Assembly (NCBI RefSeq): GCF_014855515.1 | Contig: NZ_JACYFK010000004.1 | Span: 248,001-312,000 of the forward strand | Length of the DNA stretch: 64,000 nucleotides | Origin: Euzebyella marina | GTDB taxonomy: Bacteria; Bacteroidota; Bacteroidia; Flavobacteriales; Flavobacteriaceae | Direction: 5' to 3' | Part shown: piece by piece, positions 26,384 to 35,414 of the stretch | How the letters are laid out: every line of letters starts with the position of its first letter | Numbering within the stretch: the first letter of the stretch is position 1 | Translations under genes and position numbers: made by a program | Notes under the pieces: generated by a model | Databases searched by the model: none | Seen by the model: the letters and a program-made list of their open reading frames with translations, nothing else | Told to the model about the DNA's origin: nothing

Positions 26384-26391
26384 TACATTTG
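26384..26391 (+). promoter_or_regulatory. TAnnTTTG promoter candidate before a tiny ORF
   Basis: TACATTTG just after the cold-shock terminator. It would give a leader of about 80 bases before the ATG at 26477. Confidence 0.4.
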
Positions 26392-26476
26392 CTTACGTTT
26401 CGACGCAACCCCACCTTACTTTATGCATCTACTGGTTAGATTGCAAATTTCCCCTTCATTATTAATTGAACGAACT

Positions 26477-26566
26477 ATGGCTACTTTCTTTGGTATTCTG
26501 TTTCTATTGTTAATAGTAAACATCGTATTGTTTCTGGTTAGCACGGACAGGGCTAAAAAATCGTGA
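26477..26566 (+). CDS. 29-residue membrane protein
   Basis: An ATG-to-TGA frame coding MATFFGILFLLLIVNIVLFL followed by a short charged tail (VSTDRAKKS). It is a single hydrophobic helix with a positive end, the usual form of bacterial small membrane proteins. It sits in the 440-base space between the cold-shock gene and the immunophilin gene, behind a promoter candidate at 26384. After it, a TTGCC-GAAA-GGCAA hairpin occurs at about 26615-26630. Its reality needs comparative support. Confidence 0.4.
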   Translation: MATFFGILFLLLIVNIVLFLVSTDRAKKS

Positions 26567-26688
26567 TTGGGAGATTTTTCCGTTAAATCTTCTATCATTT
26601 ATTAAGTTGGTTTTGCCGAAAGGCAACTACTTGAAAATTCTATTTTCTTAATTCGAAAACAAGTTCTTTACTCTAACAACTATAAATA

Positions 26689-26720
26689 AAAATGCCCCAA
26701 AATATTTTGGGGCATTTTTT
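26689..26720. terminator. bidirectional terminator after the immunophilin gene
   Basis: A long palindrome, AATGCCCCAAAAT and its complement, followed by T runs on either strand. It lies 18 bases past the minus-strand stop at 26739. Confidence 0.85.
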
Positions 26721-26738
26721 ATATCTACCATGTTAGGT

Positions 26739-27671
26739 TTACTTTACATCCATCAACTCAACATCAAAAAGCAAAGGCGCATTAGGTGGTATTACCCCCC
26801 CTGCCCCAGAACTGCCATATGCTAATTCAGAAGGGATAACAAATCTCGCCTTGTCACCAACCTGTAGTAGGCCTATACCTTCATCCCATCCAGATATAAC
26901 TTGCCCAATACCCAGTTTAAAATCTATGGGCTGGTTTCTTTTGTAAGAAGAATCGAAAACTTGACCACTCATTAAAGAACCTTCGTAATGAACGGATACA
27001 GTTTTACCTTTCTCCGCTTTGGCACCGTTACCCTTTTGAATGATTTTATAACGAAGACCGCTATCGGTACTATCAAAACCGGCAGAAACCTTATCTAATT
27101 CTGCCGCCTGTCTTGCCTTCTCGTCAGCAATACGCTGTTCTCTAGAGCTTTGAAAGGTTTTAAAGGCCGTAACTGCGTTCCAGCTTTCAGCTTCATCGCC
27201 AACTCGAACGATTTCAAGTGATTCTATCGTGTCGCCCTGAGCAACTTCATCTACCACTTCTTGTCCACTTTCAACATGCCCAAAAACGGTGTGTTTATTA
27301 TCCAACCATGGTGTAGGACCGTGAGTGATAAAAAACTGGCTTCCATTAGTACCCGGACCAGCATTAGCCATTGAAAGAACTCCAGGGCCGGAATGTTTTA
27401 GATCAGGATGAAACTCATCATCGAATTTGTAGCCGGCATCACCCGTACCCGTACCTAACGGACACCCGCCCTGAATCATAAAATCAGGAATTACTCTATG
27501 AAATTTTAAACCATCATAGTAAGGCTCGCCTTTAGATTTCACCTTATTATCTTGGTTACCCTCTGCCAAAGCAACAAAGTTACCTACCGTACCAGGGGTC
27601 TTATCATGGGTCAATTTAACGAGAATTTCTCCTTTTGAGGTATTGAATTTTGCGTATATACCGTCTTGCAT
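26739..27671 (-). CDS. dual-domain peptidyl-prolyl isomerase (cyclophilin-FKBP fusion)
   Basis: A 310-residue cytosolic protein joining two unrelated PPIase folds. Residues 1-150 are a cyclophilin ([44 protein letters not shown]). Residues 150-195 are a charged helical linker. Residues 200-310 are an FKBP domain ([62 protein letters not shown]). Such fusions are known as dual-family immunophilins and have been described in Flavobacterium. They catalyse proline isomerisation. No signal peptide is seen. A promoter lies at 27695-27702 and a terminator follows. Confidence 0.93.
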   Translation of the reverse strand: MQDGIYAKFNTSKGEILVKLTHDKTPGTVGNFVALAEGNQDNKVKSKGEPYYDGLKFHRVIPDFMIQGGCPLGTGTGDAGYKFDDEFHPDLKHSGPGVLSMANAGPGTNGSQFFITHGPTPWLDNKHTVFGHVESGQEVVDEVAQGDTIESLEIVRVGDEAESWNAVTAFKTFQSSREQRIADEKARQAAELDKVSAGFDSTDSGLRYKIIQKGNGAKAEKGKTVSVHYEGSLMSGQVFDSSYKRNQPIDFKLGIGQVISGWDEGIGLLQVGDKARFVIPSELAYGSSGAGGVIPPNAPLLFDVELMDVK

Positions 27672-27694
27672 TTTGCTCTAATTTAAATGAGCCG

Positions 27695-27702
27695 CAAAGA
27701 TA
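27695..27702 (-). promoter_or_regulatory. TAnnTTTG promoter of the immunophilin gene
   Basis: TATCTTTG on the minus strand, 23 bases upstream of the ATG. Confidence 0.55.
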
Positions 27703-27759
27703 ATGATTTTAGTTCGTTTTGGTCACTTGTAGAAGGCCATAGCAAACCCTGCAAAAGAA

Positions 27760-29157
27760 TTAGCCTTTAATTTTTGTACCAGGAATAATACCATATTTAT
27801 CAAAGAGATAGACAAGACTTGCCATACTGGCCGCACCAAGTTCCAACTCTCTTTTATTTACATGTTCGAAGGTATCGTTCTCAGCATGATGATGATCAAA
27901 ATAGCGCTGCGAATCAGGCCGCAAACCGGCCAAAACCATTTCATTATTCTTCAACGGACCGATATCAGCGCCGCTATATCCCTTTTCAAACAGGTGTATT
28001 AGATAAGGCTCAAAAAGTTTCTTCCATTCTTGCACCCTCTCCAAATTGGCTTCTGAACAATCGAATGAAAAACCTCTTGGCGTGAATCCGCCCGCATCGC
28101 TCTCTAAAGCGAATATGTGCCTTTCGTTTTTGCTTTGGGCCACTTCTGCGTATTTATTTCCTCCTCGCAATCCATTCTCCTCATTCATAAAGAGAACTAC
28201 ACGAATGGTTCTTTTGGGCCTATAACCTGTTTTCTTCAGCAATCGTAACACATCCATGCTTTGAACGCAACCGGCACCATCATCGTGGGATCCATCACCC
28301 AAATCCCAAGAATCTAAATGTCCGCCAACTACCATCACTTCATTAGGGAATTCACTTCCTTTTATTTCACCGATAACATTGAATGATTCTACATCTTCAA
28401 ACTGCTTACAATTCTGCCTTAAATAAAATTTTGTTTCAGGATTAAGCTTTAAAGTGGTACTCAATATTTCAGCCCCGTTAGTACTTATTGCTGCTGCAGG
28501 AATACGGTCTGAAACCGGCAAGTCTTCGTAACTCATAGAGCCTGTATGCGGGTAATCGTCTAGACGAAGATTCATCGAACGAACCACTACACCGACCGCA
28601 CCGAGCTTTGCAGCCTCTGCAGCACCGGCATATCTTTGATCGACGCAACCCGAATAGGCATCGAATGTACTAATCAGAGTAGGATCCATTGGTCTGTTGA
28701 AAAATACAATCTTGCCTTTGATTTTATCGGGATCCATCTTCTTAAGGTCTTCCAACCCCGTTACTTCAACCAAACCTGCTTTTAAACCTCCGATAGGCGT
28801 AGCCACTGAGCCACCTAGAGCACAAACTGGAACGTTAGTCGACAAACCCGGGGAAGTCTCGAAATAGGCGAATTCCGGTGTACCTCTCACCCATTTGGGC
28901 ACCATCACCGGTTGAAGCCAAACCCGATCAAGGCCTAGAGAGTCTAACTGTGCCTTCGTATATTCTACAGCTTGTTGAGCCTGAACAGATCCGGATAGAC
29001 GACCACCGATTTGATTTGACAAGTGGTTCAACCAATCATAGGCCTTACCCTCTGTTAAGGCGGTTTTAAATAATTTATCGATTTGTTCGGCGTCTGCAGA
29101 TTGGGCCTGACCCAAGATCGACAAGCTTAAAAAAAGGATTAAGAAGGCTTTCTTCAT
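27760..29157 (-). CDS. secreted M28 family zinc peptidase (carboxypeptidase Q-like)
   Basis: A 465-residue exported peptidase. Signal peptide residues 1-20 (MKKAFLILFLSLSILGQAQS). A PA (protease-associated) insert lies at about 110-240. The M28 active site follows: GGHLDSWDLGDGSHDDGAG (zinc His and bridging Asp), MNEENGLRGG (catalytic and zinc Glu), ESDAGG (zinc Asp) and a C-terminal HHAENDTFEHV (zinc His). It resembles plasma glutamate carboxypeptidase/CPQ. The start overlaps the PPK2 stop by 4 bases, so the two are coupled. Confidence 0.92.
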   Translation of the reverse strand: MKKAFLILFLSLSILGQAQSADAEQIDKLFKTALTEGKAYDWLNHLSNQIGGRLSGSVQAQQAVEYTKAQLDSLGLDRVWLQPVMVPKWVRGTPEFAYFETSPGLSTNVPVCALGGSVATPIGGLKAGLVEVTGLEDLKKMDPDKIKGKIVFFNRPMDPTLISTFDAYSGCVDQRYAGAAEAAKLGAVGVVVRSMNLRLDDYPHTGSMSYEDLPVSDRIPAAAISTNGAEILSTTLKLNPETKFYLRQNCKQFEDVESFNVIGEIKGSEFPNEVMVVGGHLDSWDLGDGSHDDGAGCVQSMDVLRLLKKTGYRPKRTIRVVLFMNEENGLRGGNKYAEVAQSKNERHIFALESDAGGFTPRGFSFDCSEANLERVQEWKKLFEPYLIHLFEKGYSGADIGPLKNNEMVLAGLRPDSQRYFDHHHAENDTFEHVNKRELELGAASMASLVYLFDKYGIIPGTKIKG

Positions 29158-30038
29158 TCTTTCTCGTTTTCTAACTGTTGTTTATAGGCATCTAAGTTAG
29201 CCTTAATTTTATCGTCGAGCTCGGGCTCTCTTATATCTTTGTATTTTTTTAACTCTTGCAATAATATGGAGGCAACACTTAACCTAGCGGCCTTTTTGTT
29301 ATCTGCCGGTATAATATACCAAGGCGCATGAGCTTTTGAAGTACGGTTGATCGCATCTTCATAATACGTCTGATACTGATCCCATAATTTTCTTTCATCA
29401 AGGTCTCCAGGTGAAAATTTCCAATTTTTTCGTTTCAATGCCAACCTTCTCAAGAGACGTTGTCGCTGTTCTTCTTTGGATAGGTGAAGAAAAAATTTGA
29501 ATACAATGGTACCGTTTTCCGCAATGTGTCTTTCAAAATCATTGATCTGCTCAAAACGTTTATCCCAAAAGGCATTATCGACATCTTCTACCGAATTAAC
29601 ATCAGGTAAAAGTTCGCCTAAAATATATTCAGGGTGAACCCTTGTGACCAGTACATTTTCGTAGTGGGTACGATTGAACACACCAAATTTGCCCCTTGCG
29701 GGCAAAGCAATATAATGCCGCCACAGATAATCATGTTTACGCTCTAATTCAGTGGGTACTTTAAAACTGTGTACTACCACACCTCTGGCATTGAAGTCTT
29801 TAAACACCTCTCTTATCAAACTATCCTTTCCTGCAGTATCCATTCCTTGCAAGCATACCAGAACACCGTACTTACCGTGGGCATAGAGTGTATCTTGAAA
29901 TTCACCCAAGGCTTCTCTTACCTTTTCCAGTTCTTTCTTTAATTCTTTATCGGTGGCCCCGAAGTCTTCGTAAGTAGACTTTTGAGAGAGCTGCACGGCC
30001 TTCTCTGCCTTAAATGAGATGATTTTTGATGTATCCAT
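29154..30038 (-). CDS. PPK2 family polyphosphate kinase
   Basis: A 294-residue cytosolic enzyme that transfers phosphate between polyphosphate and nucleotides. Walker A is CLQGMDTAGKDSLIREVF (about residues 62-79), followed by the lid region ELERKHDYLWRHYIALPARG and Walker B-like GVFNRTHYENVLVTRVHPEY. The short N-terminus and length fit the PPK2 group, but the class (AMP or ADP phosphorylating) cannot be read from sequence with confidence. It overlaps the start of the M28 peptidase gene by 4 bases, an unexpected pairing of cytosolic and exported enzymes. Confidence 0.9.
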   Translation of the reverse strand: MDTSKIISFKAEKAVQLSQKSTYEDFGATDKELKKELEKVREALGEFQDTLYAHGKYGVLVCLQGMDTAGKDSLIREVFKDFNARGVVVHSFKVPTELERKHDYLWRHYIALPARGKFGVFNRTHYENVLVTRVHPEYILGELLPDVNSVEDVDNAFWDKRFEQINDFERHIAENGTIVFKFFLHLSKEEQRQRLLRRLALKRKNWKFSPGDLDERKLWDQYQTYYEDAINRTSKAHAPWYIIPADNKKAARLSVASILLQELKKYKDIREPELDDKIKANLDAYKQQLENEKE

Positions 30039-30234
30039 AGGTGGAATATAAAATATAATGTCGTTGAAAGGCCAAAATCGTTAAAAAAAATGACGGTTTA
30101 ACAATGAAATAGGGGCTTTCATCCAAAAACAGGCTTCCAGAGTGCCATCCATCGAAAAAAGTATGACGTAACGGTCTCACAATGTTAATTTTACACCGTA
30201 AAACGCCCAAATTTTACGACCGAATTATCTGGCT

Positions 30235-30927
30235 ATGAAGCACCTAAAGTACATATTGTATCTGTTTACTATTGGTATATTATCTTCTTTCAATACCAAC
30301 CAGTCATGCAATTATGCCAGCTCGAACATTAGTTATGTCAAGACCGAAATAGAAAAGGCTCTTGATATGAGTGATTTACAATTATCTCGTTTTCATACCT
30401 ACAAGGCAATCAATGCCATAGAAAAAACGAAGCTTGATTTGGAAAAATGTGGCTGCGAATATGCCATCGACACTATCTCTGAAGGAAGCGAACATCTTAA
30501 ACTAGCTACTAAGACATCAACATTGGCCAGTACCAATATTTTGCTCAACAAAGCGTTGGAGGAAACCAAATCGGCCCTAGAGTCTTTAGATGAGCATGAG
30601 GGTCACATAAGCGTTTATGGCAATGATCAGTTAAGCTTAAATACAGTGAATCCTCATGGAGAGAAAAAAATAACTTATGAACCACCCTCCGAAAAACTCT
30701 TAAGACAAAAGGTTGACTCTTCATTAGCGTCTTACCGTAAATCGTTGGACAAAGTTGTTTCTACAGTAAACTGTGTTGAAGCTAGAGCTTACGCCAATCG
30801 CATTTTCGAATTTTGCGAGCAGCAGTTACTTAAACCTAACCTTTCGGAAGGGAAAAAATACTATAATCTGAAAACCAAAGAAATAACCGCAGAGGCGTTG
30901 ACCAAACTTGGTGAATGCGGCAAATAA
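30235..30927 (+). CDS. exported protein of unknown function
   Basis: A 230-residue protein with a signal peptide (hydrophobic residues 6-18; possible cleavage near SSFNTNQS). A Cys at residue 25 could be a lipobox but the context NQSC is poor. The mature part is helical with cysteines at about 73, 75, 184, 205 and 228, which may form disulfides. I do not recognise a family. It stands alone between the divergent PPK2 gene and the convergent response-regulator gene. Confidence 0.68.
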   Translation: MKHLKYILYLFTIGILSSFNTNQSCNYASSNISYVKTEIEKALDMSDLQLSRFHTYKAINAIEKTKLDLEKCGCEYAIDTISEGSEHLKLATKTSTLASTNILLNKALEETKSALESLDEHEGHISVYGNDQLSLNTVNPHGEKKITYEPPSEKLLRQKVDSSLASYRKSLDKVVSTVNCVEARAYANRIFEFCEQQLLKPNLSEGKKYYNLKTKEITAEALTKLGECGK

Positions 30928-30966
30928 GTCAATACCAGAATTTTATAGGAGGAGCTTATTTAGTTC

Positions 30967-32130
30967 TTATTTGCTGGCAAACAGTTTTACGTCTTCTTCG
31001 CTGACTTCTTTTCCTCCCAGTATGATAAGGCGCTCCACCACATTTCGAAGTTCCCTTATATTACCCGTCCAGTCATAACTCTTTAAGAGTTTTATCGCCT
31101 TTTCGGAAAAAGATTTAGCGCCTACCCCCTGCTCTTCTGAGATTTTTTTTGCAAAATGGTCAATTAGAAGTGGTATATCATCACGTCTATCATTTAATGC
31201 AGGCACTTTAATCAAAATTACGGCCAATCGATGATACAGATCTTCCCTGAAACGGTTTTCCTCAATTTCTTTCTTCAAGTCTTTGTTGGTTGCCGCCACG
31301 ACCCGAACATCCACCTTAATATCTTTATCGGTACCTACCCTGCTAATTTTATTCTCTTGCAAAGCGCGCAATACCTTAGCTTGTGCAGAAAGACTCATAT
31401 CCCCAATCTCATCAAGAAATATGGTTCCTTTGTTGGCAGCTTCAAATTTTCCGGCCCGATCTTTAACGGCCGAAGTAAAGGCCCCTTTAACATGACCGAA
31501 AAGTTCGCTTTCTATGAGCTCCGACGGAATTGCAGCACAGTTCACTTCTATGAATGGCGCCGAACTACGTTGGCTTTTTTGATGCAACCAGTGGGCCACC
31601 AATTCTTTTCCGGTACCGTTTGAGCCAGTAATCAGCACCCTAGCATCGGTCGGTGCCACCTTTTCAATCATATCCTTTATGGCCGAAATTTCAACACTAT
31701 CGCCCACCATTTCGTAGTTTTTACCCACCTTCTTTTTAAGGATGCGGTTTTCTGCCACTAGCTCTTTTCTATCAAGAGCGTTGCGAACGGTGGTTAACAG
31801 TCTGTTTAAATCTGGTGGTTTTGAAATATAATCGAATGCGCCTAACCGCATTGTATTGACTGCGGTATCTAAATCTCCATGACCCGAAATCATGATAAAA
31901 GGAACTTCGGCCTTGATTTTTTTTGCCGCCTGAAGCACCTCGACTCCATCCATTTTTGGCATCTTTATATCACAAAGCACCAAATCATAATCATTATTCT
32001 TAATGGCTTCCAGACCTTTTAAGCCATCTTCGGCTTCGTCTAATTGGTACGAGTCACTTTCTTCAGACAATATTTTAATTAAAACGCGCCTAATCGCCGC
32101 CTCATCTTCAATTACCAGTATTTTGGACAT
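30967..32130 (-). CDS. sigma-54 type response regulator lacking the DNA-binding domain
   Basis: A 387-residue NtrC-family protein. Residues 1-120 are a receiver (phospho-acceptor Asp54 in VLCDIKMPKMDG). Residues 140-370 are the AAA+ domain: GSNGTGKE Walker A, GAFTSA loop for sigma-54 contact (usual GAFTGA), GTIFLDEIGDMS Walker B, and the GNIRELRNVVERL sensor II. The protein stops after FASK without the Fis-type HTH that NtrC has. It can therefore activate sigma-54 holoenzyme only from solution, or with a DNA-binding partner. No cognate histidine kinase is in the window. Confidence 0.9.
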   Translation of the reverse strand: MSKILVIEDEAAIRRVLIKILSEESDSYQLDEAEDGLKGLEAIKNNDYDLVLCDIKMPKMDGVEVLQAAKKIKAEVPFIMISGHGDLDTAVNTMRLGAFDYISKPPDLNRLLTTVRNALDRKELVAENRILKKKVGKNYEMVGDSVEISAIKDMIEKVAPTDARVLITGSNGTGKELVAHWLHQKSQRSSAPFIEVNCAAIPSELIESELFGHVKGAFTSAVKDRAGKFEAANKGTIFLDEIGDMSLSAQAKVLRALQENKISRVGTDKDIKVDVRVVAATNKDLKKEIEENRFREDLYHRLAVILIKVPALNDRRDDIPLLIDHFAKKISEEQGVGAKSFSEKAIKLLKSYDWTGNIRELRNVVERLIILGGKEVSEEDVKLFASK

Positions 32131-32268
32131 ATTTCTTGAGATTTCAATCTATCTATTATTGCTATCGTAAGATACAAGTACCATGCAAGACATGGAAAGT
32201 TTTAACGTCTTTTTAGATGTTTCTTTATACCACTCACGCTTTTTTAGTTTCCATTGCTTCCAGTCAGA

Positions 32269-33144
32269 CTATATACCGATTCGAAAGCCAGTACGTAAAT
32301 AAAAACTAGGGTCATCGTTCAAGGTGAAAATATCGTTTCGCTCTTCATCGCGCAAAACACCATCTTGAAAAACGGTGTGACCCACATACCCATACAAGAA
32401 GGTGCTTTTAGCCAACTTGTATTGGTAACCAAAAGTAATCAGGCCAGCAGAGGATGACACTGAAGATGCTGTCACTGTATTGGGCAAAACAATATTGCTT
32501 TGAAGATTCACGTAATAACCATCAAAAATGAACTCACCTTGAAATTGATGTTTTTCACTTAAATGGTACTTGAGTGCCGTTTTGGGAATTCCCACTACAT
32601 AACTCCAGTCTGGTCTAAAACGTTTTTCATAATAAACTATAGGTAAGGGTATGCGCAGTGCCACAGTAGAATTATAGGCAATACCCAAAACAAGTTTCAT
32701 GGGCTTTTCAACACTTTTCTTCTCCTTCAGAAAACCAACGGTAGCATTAACCGAAAAATCTCCATTTTCGAGAGGGTCCGTTAGCGTTGATGCTAAACGT
32801 GGTGTTAAAACCCCAATAAATCTCCATTCAGGTTTGAACTGTAATACATATGCCATATTCAGATCAAGCACGTGAAACTGCTTCAATCCTGCACTACTAA
32901 AGGGCAGTTCTCTTTGCAAATCATAGGCCAACCGATTGTACTCACTACCGATGACAATGTTGTTGGAATCACCCACCGAAATAGGGAAATTCACCAACAA
33001 CTTGACTCTCGAAAGTTGCGCATCAGATTTGTTTTTGGGCATGAGCATGTATTCTGCTCTAATTACATCGGGGGTTTGGGCCAGTATCGTGAAAAGGCCA
33101 CTTAAAAAGCCGATTACAGTGAGAAGACTTTTTCTATTGGTCAT
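32269..33144 (-). CDS. DUF6268 outer-membrane beta-barrel protein
   Basis: A 291-residue exported protein: signal peptide 1-23 (ending ILAQ), then alternating hydrophobic beta strands and a C-terminal aromatic-rich strand ending FYLRTGFRIGI, typical of outer-membrane barrels. The general form fits DUF6268, a family known to me only by name. It is the last gene of the natA-natB-mscS unit and overlaps mscS by 11 bases. Function unknown; a role in membrane stress or lipid export with the transporter is speculative. Confidence 0.75.
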   Translation of the reverse strand: MTNRKSLLTVIGFLSGLFTILAQTPDVIRAEYMLMPKNKSDAQLSRVKLLVNFPISVGDSNNIVIGSEYNRLAYDLQRELPFSSAGLKQFHVLDLNMAYVLQFKPEWRFIGVLTPRLASTLTDPLENGDFSVNATVGFLKEKKSVEKPMKLVLGIAYNSTVALRIPLPIVYYEKRFRPDWSYVVGIPKTALKYHLSEKHQFQGEFIFDGYYVNLQSNIVLPNTVTASSVSSSAGLITFGYQYKLAKSTFLYGYVGHTVFQDGVLRDEERNDIFTLNDDPSFYLRTGFRIGI

Positions 33145-34078
33145 TACGTTTCGCCGTATCTTCTACAGCTTTATGTTGAAAAGGGGCATGTTGATATATA
33201 TGAACATCGCGTTGCGGAAATGGTATCGAAATGTTATGCTCTCTAAATTTGGCATCAATTTTATATCTCATTTCGCTTTTAACGCGAGGATCGGTAAAAC
33301 TGTCCGAAATAAAAAAATGTACTGAAAACATTAGAGCGGAATCTCCAAAATCATCGAACAGAACGAAAGGTTTTGGATTTTTCATAAGCCCTTTTTGTTC
33401 TTCCGCTATCTCTTCTAGAATCTTCGTTACCAAATTTACATCACTACCATAAGCGACACCCACTACCACTTTTTCACGTGTAGTTTTATGGTTTTGGGTA
33501 TAGTTATAGATAATATCACTAATAAAATGATGGTTCGGTATAATAATCACTTTATCATCACGGGTAATCGCCCTTGTTGTACGAAGTTTTATCTCATAAA
33601 CCTTACCGACCTTACCATCAACTTCAATAATATCCCCCACATGCAATGATTTATCGAGAATTATGAATATGCCGCCAATGATATCTTGAAAAAGTTCTTG
33701 CAAGGCGAGCCCCAGACCTACGAACAAGGCAGCAGAAGCAGTGAGCACCAAGGTAATATTAATACCGGCTGCACTCATCGTAAACAATATGACTATGACA
33801 TAAACTACATATCTGATGAACTTGAAAACACTAATGAACTTGAGGCGATCATCATTTTCCATACGGCGCGTCAAGAGAGAGCGCAGCCACTTAAGTATAA
33901 ATGTGGTCAAGATCAATGCAAGGGAAAGAACTATCAGCAGACCGATAGTAATTTCTATTCTTTGGTCGCCTTTGCCATAACCGATTCCAAGCTGCAAAAA
34001 TTCTTTTATAGCACCCCAGATATCTTGCTCTATGACCTCAACAACCTTATTAGGTTCTTCTTGATACATGCTAATCAT
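33134..34078 (-). CDS. small-conductance mechanosensitive channel (MscS family)
   Basis: A 314-residue inner-membrane protein. Helices at about residues 40-65 and 90-110 are followed by the pore helix TM3 (LTASAALFVGLGLALQELFQD) and the cytoplasmic beta domain (GDIIEVDGKVGKVYEIKLRTTRAI and IIIPNHHFISDIIYNY). It opens on membrane tension to release osmolytes. ATG at 34078 overlaps the natB stop by 8 bases; an alternative ATG at 34069 is possible. It is the third gene of a four-gene unit. Confidence 0.92.
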   Translation of the reverse strand: MISMYQEEPNKVVEVIEQDIWGAIKEFLQLGIGYGKGDQRIEITIGLLIVLSLALILTTFILKWLRSLLTRRMENDDRLKFISVFKFIRYVVYVIVILFTMSAAGINITLVLTASAALFVGLGLALQELFQDIIGGIFIILDKSLHVGDIIEVDGKVGKVYEIKLRTTRAITRDDKVIIIPNHHFISDIIYNYTQNHKTTREKVVVGVAYGSDVNLVTKILEEIAEEQKGLMKNPKPFVLFDDFGDSALMFSVHFFISDSFTDPRVKSEMRYKIDAKFREHNISIPFPQRDVHIYQHAPFQHKAVEDTAKRNDQ

Positions 34079-35414
34079 ACTTCAGCCACTTGAAAAGTTC
34101 TTTATAGGTAGGTTTTTTTCCGTACATCAAAATACCCACCCTATAAATTTTGGCAGCTAACCAAACGATACCTATAAAAGTACCGAATAATAGCAGTATT
34201 GAAACAACTAGTTCCCAAATTGGCACACCTCCCTCGCCAATACCGCCAGGTAATCTCATAAGCATTACAATCGGAGAAGTTAAGGGAAACAAAGAAAAGC
34301 CTACGGCAATCGGACCGTGTGGATTACTAAAAACAGAAAAGAAGCCAACATAAATGGCCAACATTAATGGCAATATAATGGGAAAAATAAACTGTTGGGT
34401 ATCCGTTTCATTATCAACGGCCGCACCAATAGCGGCATAAATGGAGCTGTAAATCAAATAACCCAACAAGAAATAAACCAAAAAGAAGCCAATTAACATT
34501 ACCCAAGGTATACTCAATAATTCTTGAGCGTATAACCGCATCGTCTGGTCGGCCACAGGTATGGGAGGAGCCATATTGGCACCCATTTGATCCTGTATAT
34601 GGGCACTTGTATTCAAAACCGCAGGATCAATATCAAAAAAAGCGAAAGCTACCAACAGTAAAAGCGATGCAGAGACCAGCCAAATGGCAAACTGTGTGAT
34701 ACCAGCCAATGAAGTACCAATAATTTTGCCCAACATGAGTTGAAAGGGCTTGACAGAAGAGATAATAACCTCTATAATTCTACTTGTTTTTTCCTCTATA
34801 ACACTGCGCATGACGAACCCGCCATAAATGATGATAAACATCATAATCAAGTAACCGAACCCACCGCCGATAAATGCTTTGATTTCGTTGATGCCCTTGA
34901 TATTTGTTTGTCCGTCAAAAGTTGCGGTATGTATATCAAAATTGGTGTCGACAGTTTCGAATTCTGAAGCGGAGACCCCTAATTCAAGAAGACGTTGCTG
35001 CCTGAGCCTCTCTTGAAAAACTCCTTCAATTTTATCGATTATTGCGGTACTGGGCGCTTCTTTGGTATATAAAAAAGACCTACTGCAGACCTTTTCCAAA
35101 TTGATTTCATCAGGTATGTACAATAGCCCATAGAAACCTAGACCGGAAACGGAATCCTTGGCGTGTTCCAAAGAAATATCATCAAATTGTAAATAGGAAG
35201 TGCTTTCTGTATTTACAAATTCGTTCGAAAAGAAGTCGCTCTCATTCAAAATACCTATCACCCGATGTTCGTTGTCATTGACCTGTGTTAGGTAAGCTAT
35301 CAGGACCACCATGCCTACCATTAAGATAGGGCTCAAAAAAGTCATGATTACAAATGATTTATTACGCACCTTGGCCAAGTATTCGCGTCTAATGATCAAT
35401 AATAGCTTATTCAT
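34071..35414 (-). CDS. ABC-2 type transporter permease (NatB-like)
   Basis: A 447-residue permease. Helix 1 is at about residues 20-42, then a large extracytoplasmic domain (about 45-175), then five helices in the C-terminal half, with the ABC-2 motif region near FGGFVMRSVIEEKTSRIIEV, where the conserved EEK-R-EV contacts the ATPase. NatB-like permeases export sodium or other ions; bacitracin-type and unknown substrates also occur. It overlaps the ATPase gene by 4 bases. Confidence 0.88.
   Translation of the reverse strand: MNKLLLIIRREYLAKVRNKSFVIMTFLSPILMVGMVVLIAYLTQVNDNEHRVIGILNESDFFSNEFVNTESTSYLQFDDISLEHAKDSVSGLGFYGLLYIPDEINLEKVCSRSFLYTKEAPSTAIIDKIEGVFQERLRQQRLLELGVSASEFETVDTNFDIHTATFDGQTNIKGINEIKAFIGGGFGYLIMMFIIIYGGFVMRSVIEEKTSRIIEVIISSVKPFQLMLGKIIGTSLAGITQFAIWLVSASLLLLVAFAFFDIDPAVLNTSAHIQDQMGANMAPPIPVADQTMRLYAQELLSIPWVMLIGFFLVYFLLGYLIYSSIYAAIGAAVDNETDTQQFIFPIILPLMLAIYVGFFSVFSNPHGPIAVGFSLFPLTSPIVMLMRLPGGIGEGGVPIWELVVSILLLFGTFIGIVWLAAKIYRVGILMYGKKPTYKELFKWLKYD

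Noticed and set aside
30967-32130. The NtrC-like gene as the regulator of glnK and glnA
   Set aside because: It lacks a DNA-binding domain and the gln promoters are of the TAnnTTTG type with no -24/-12 elements, so sigma-54 control is not supported.
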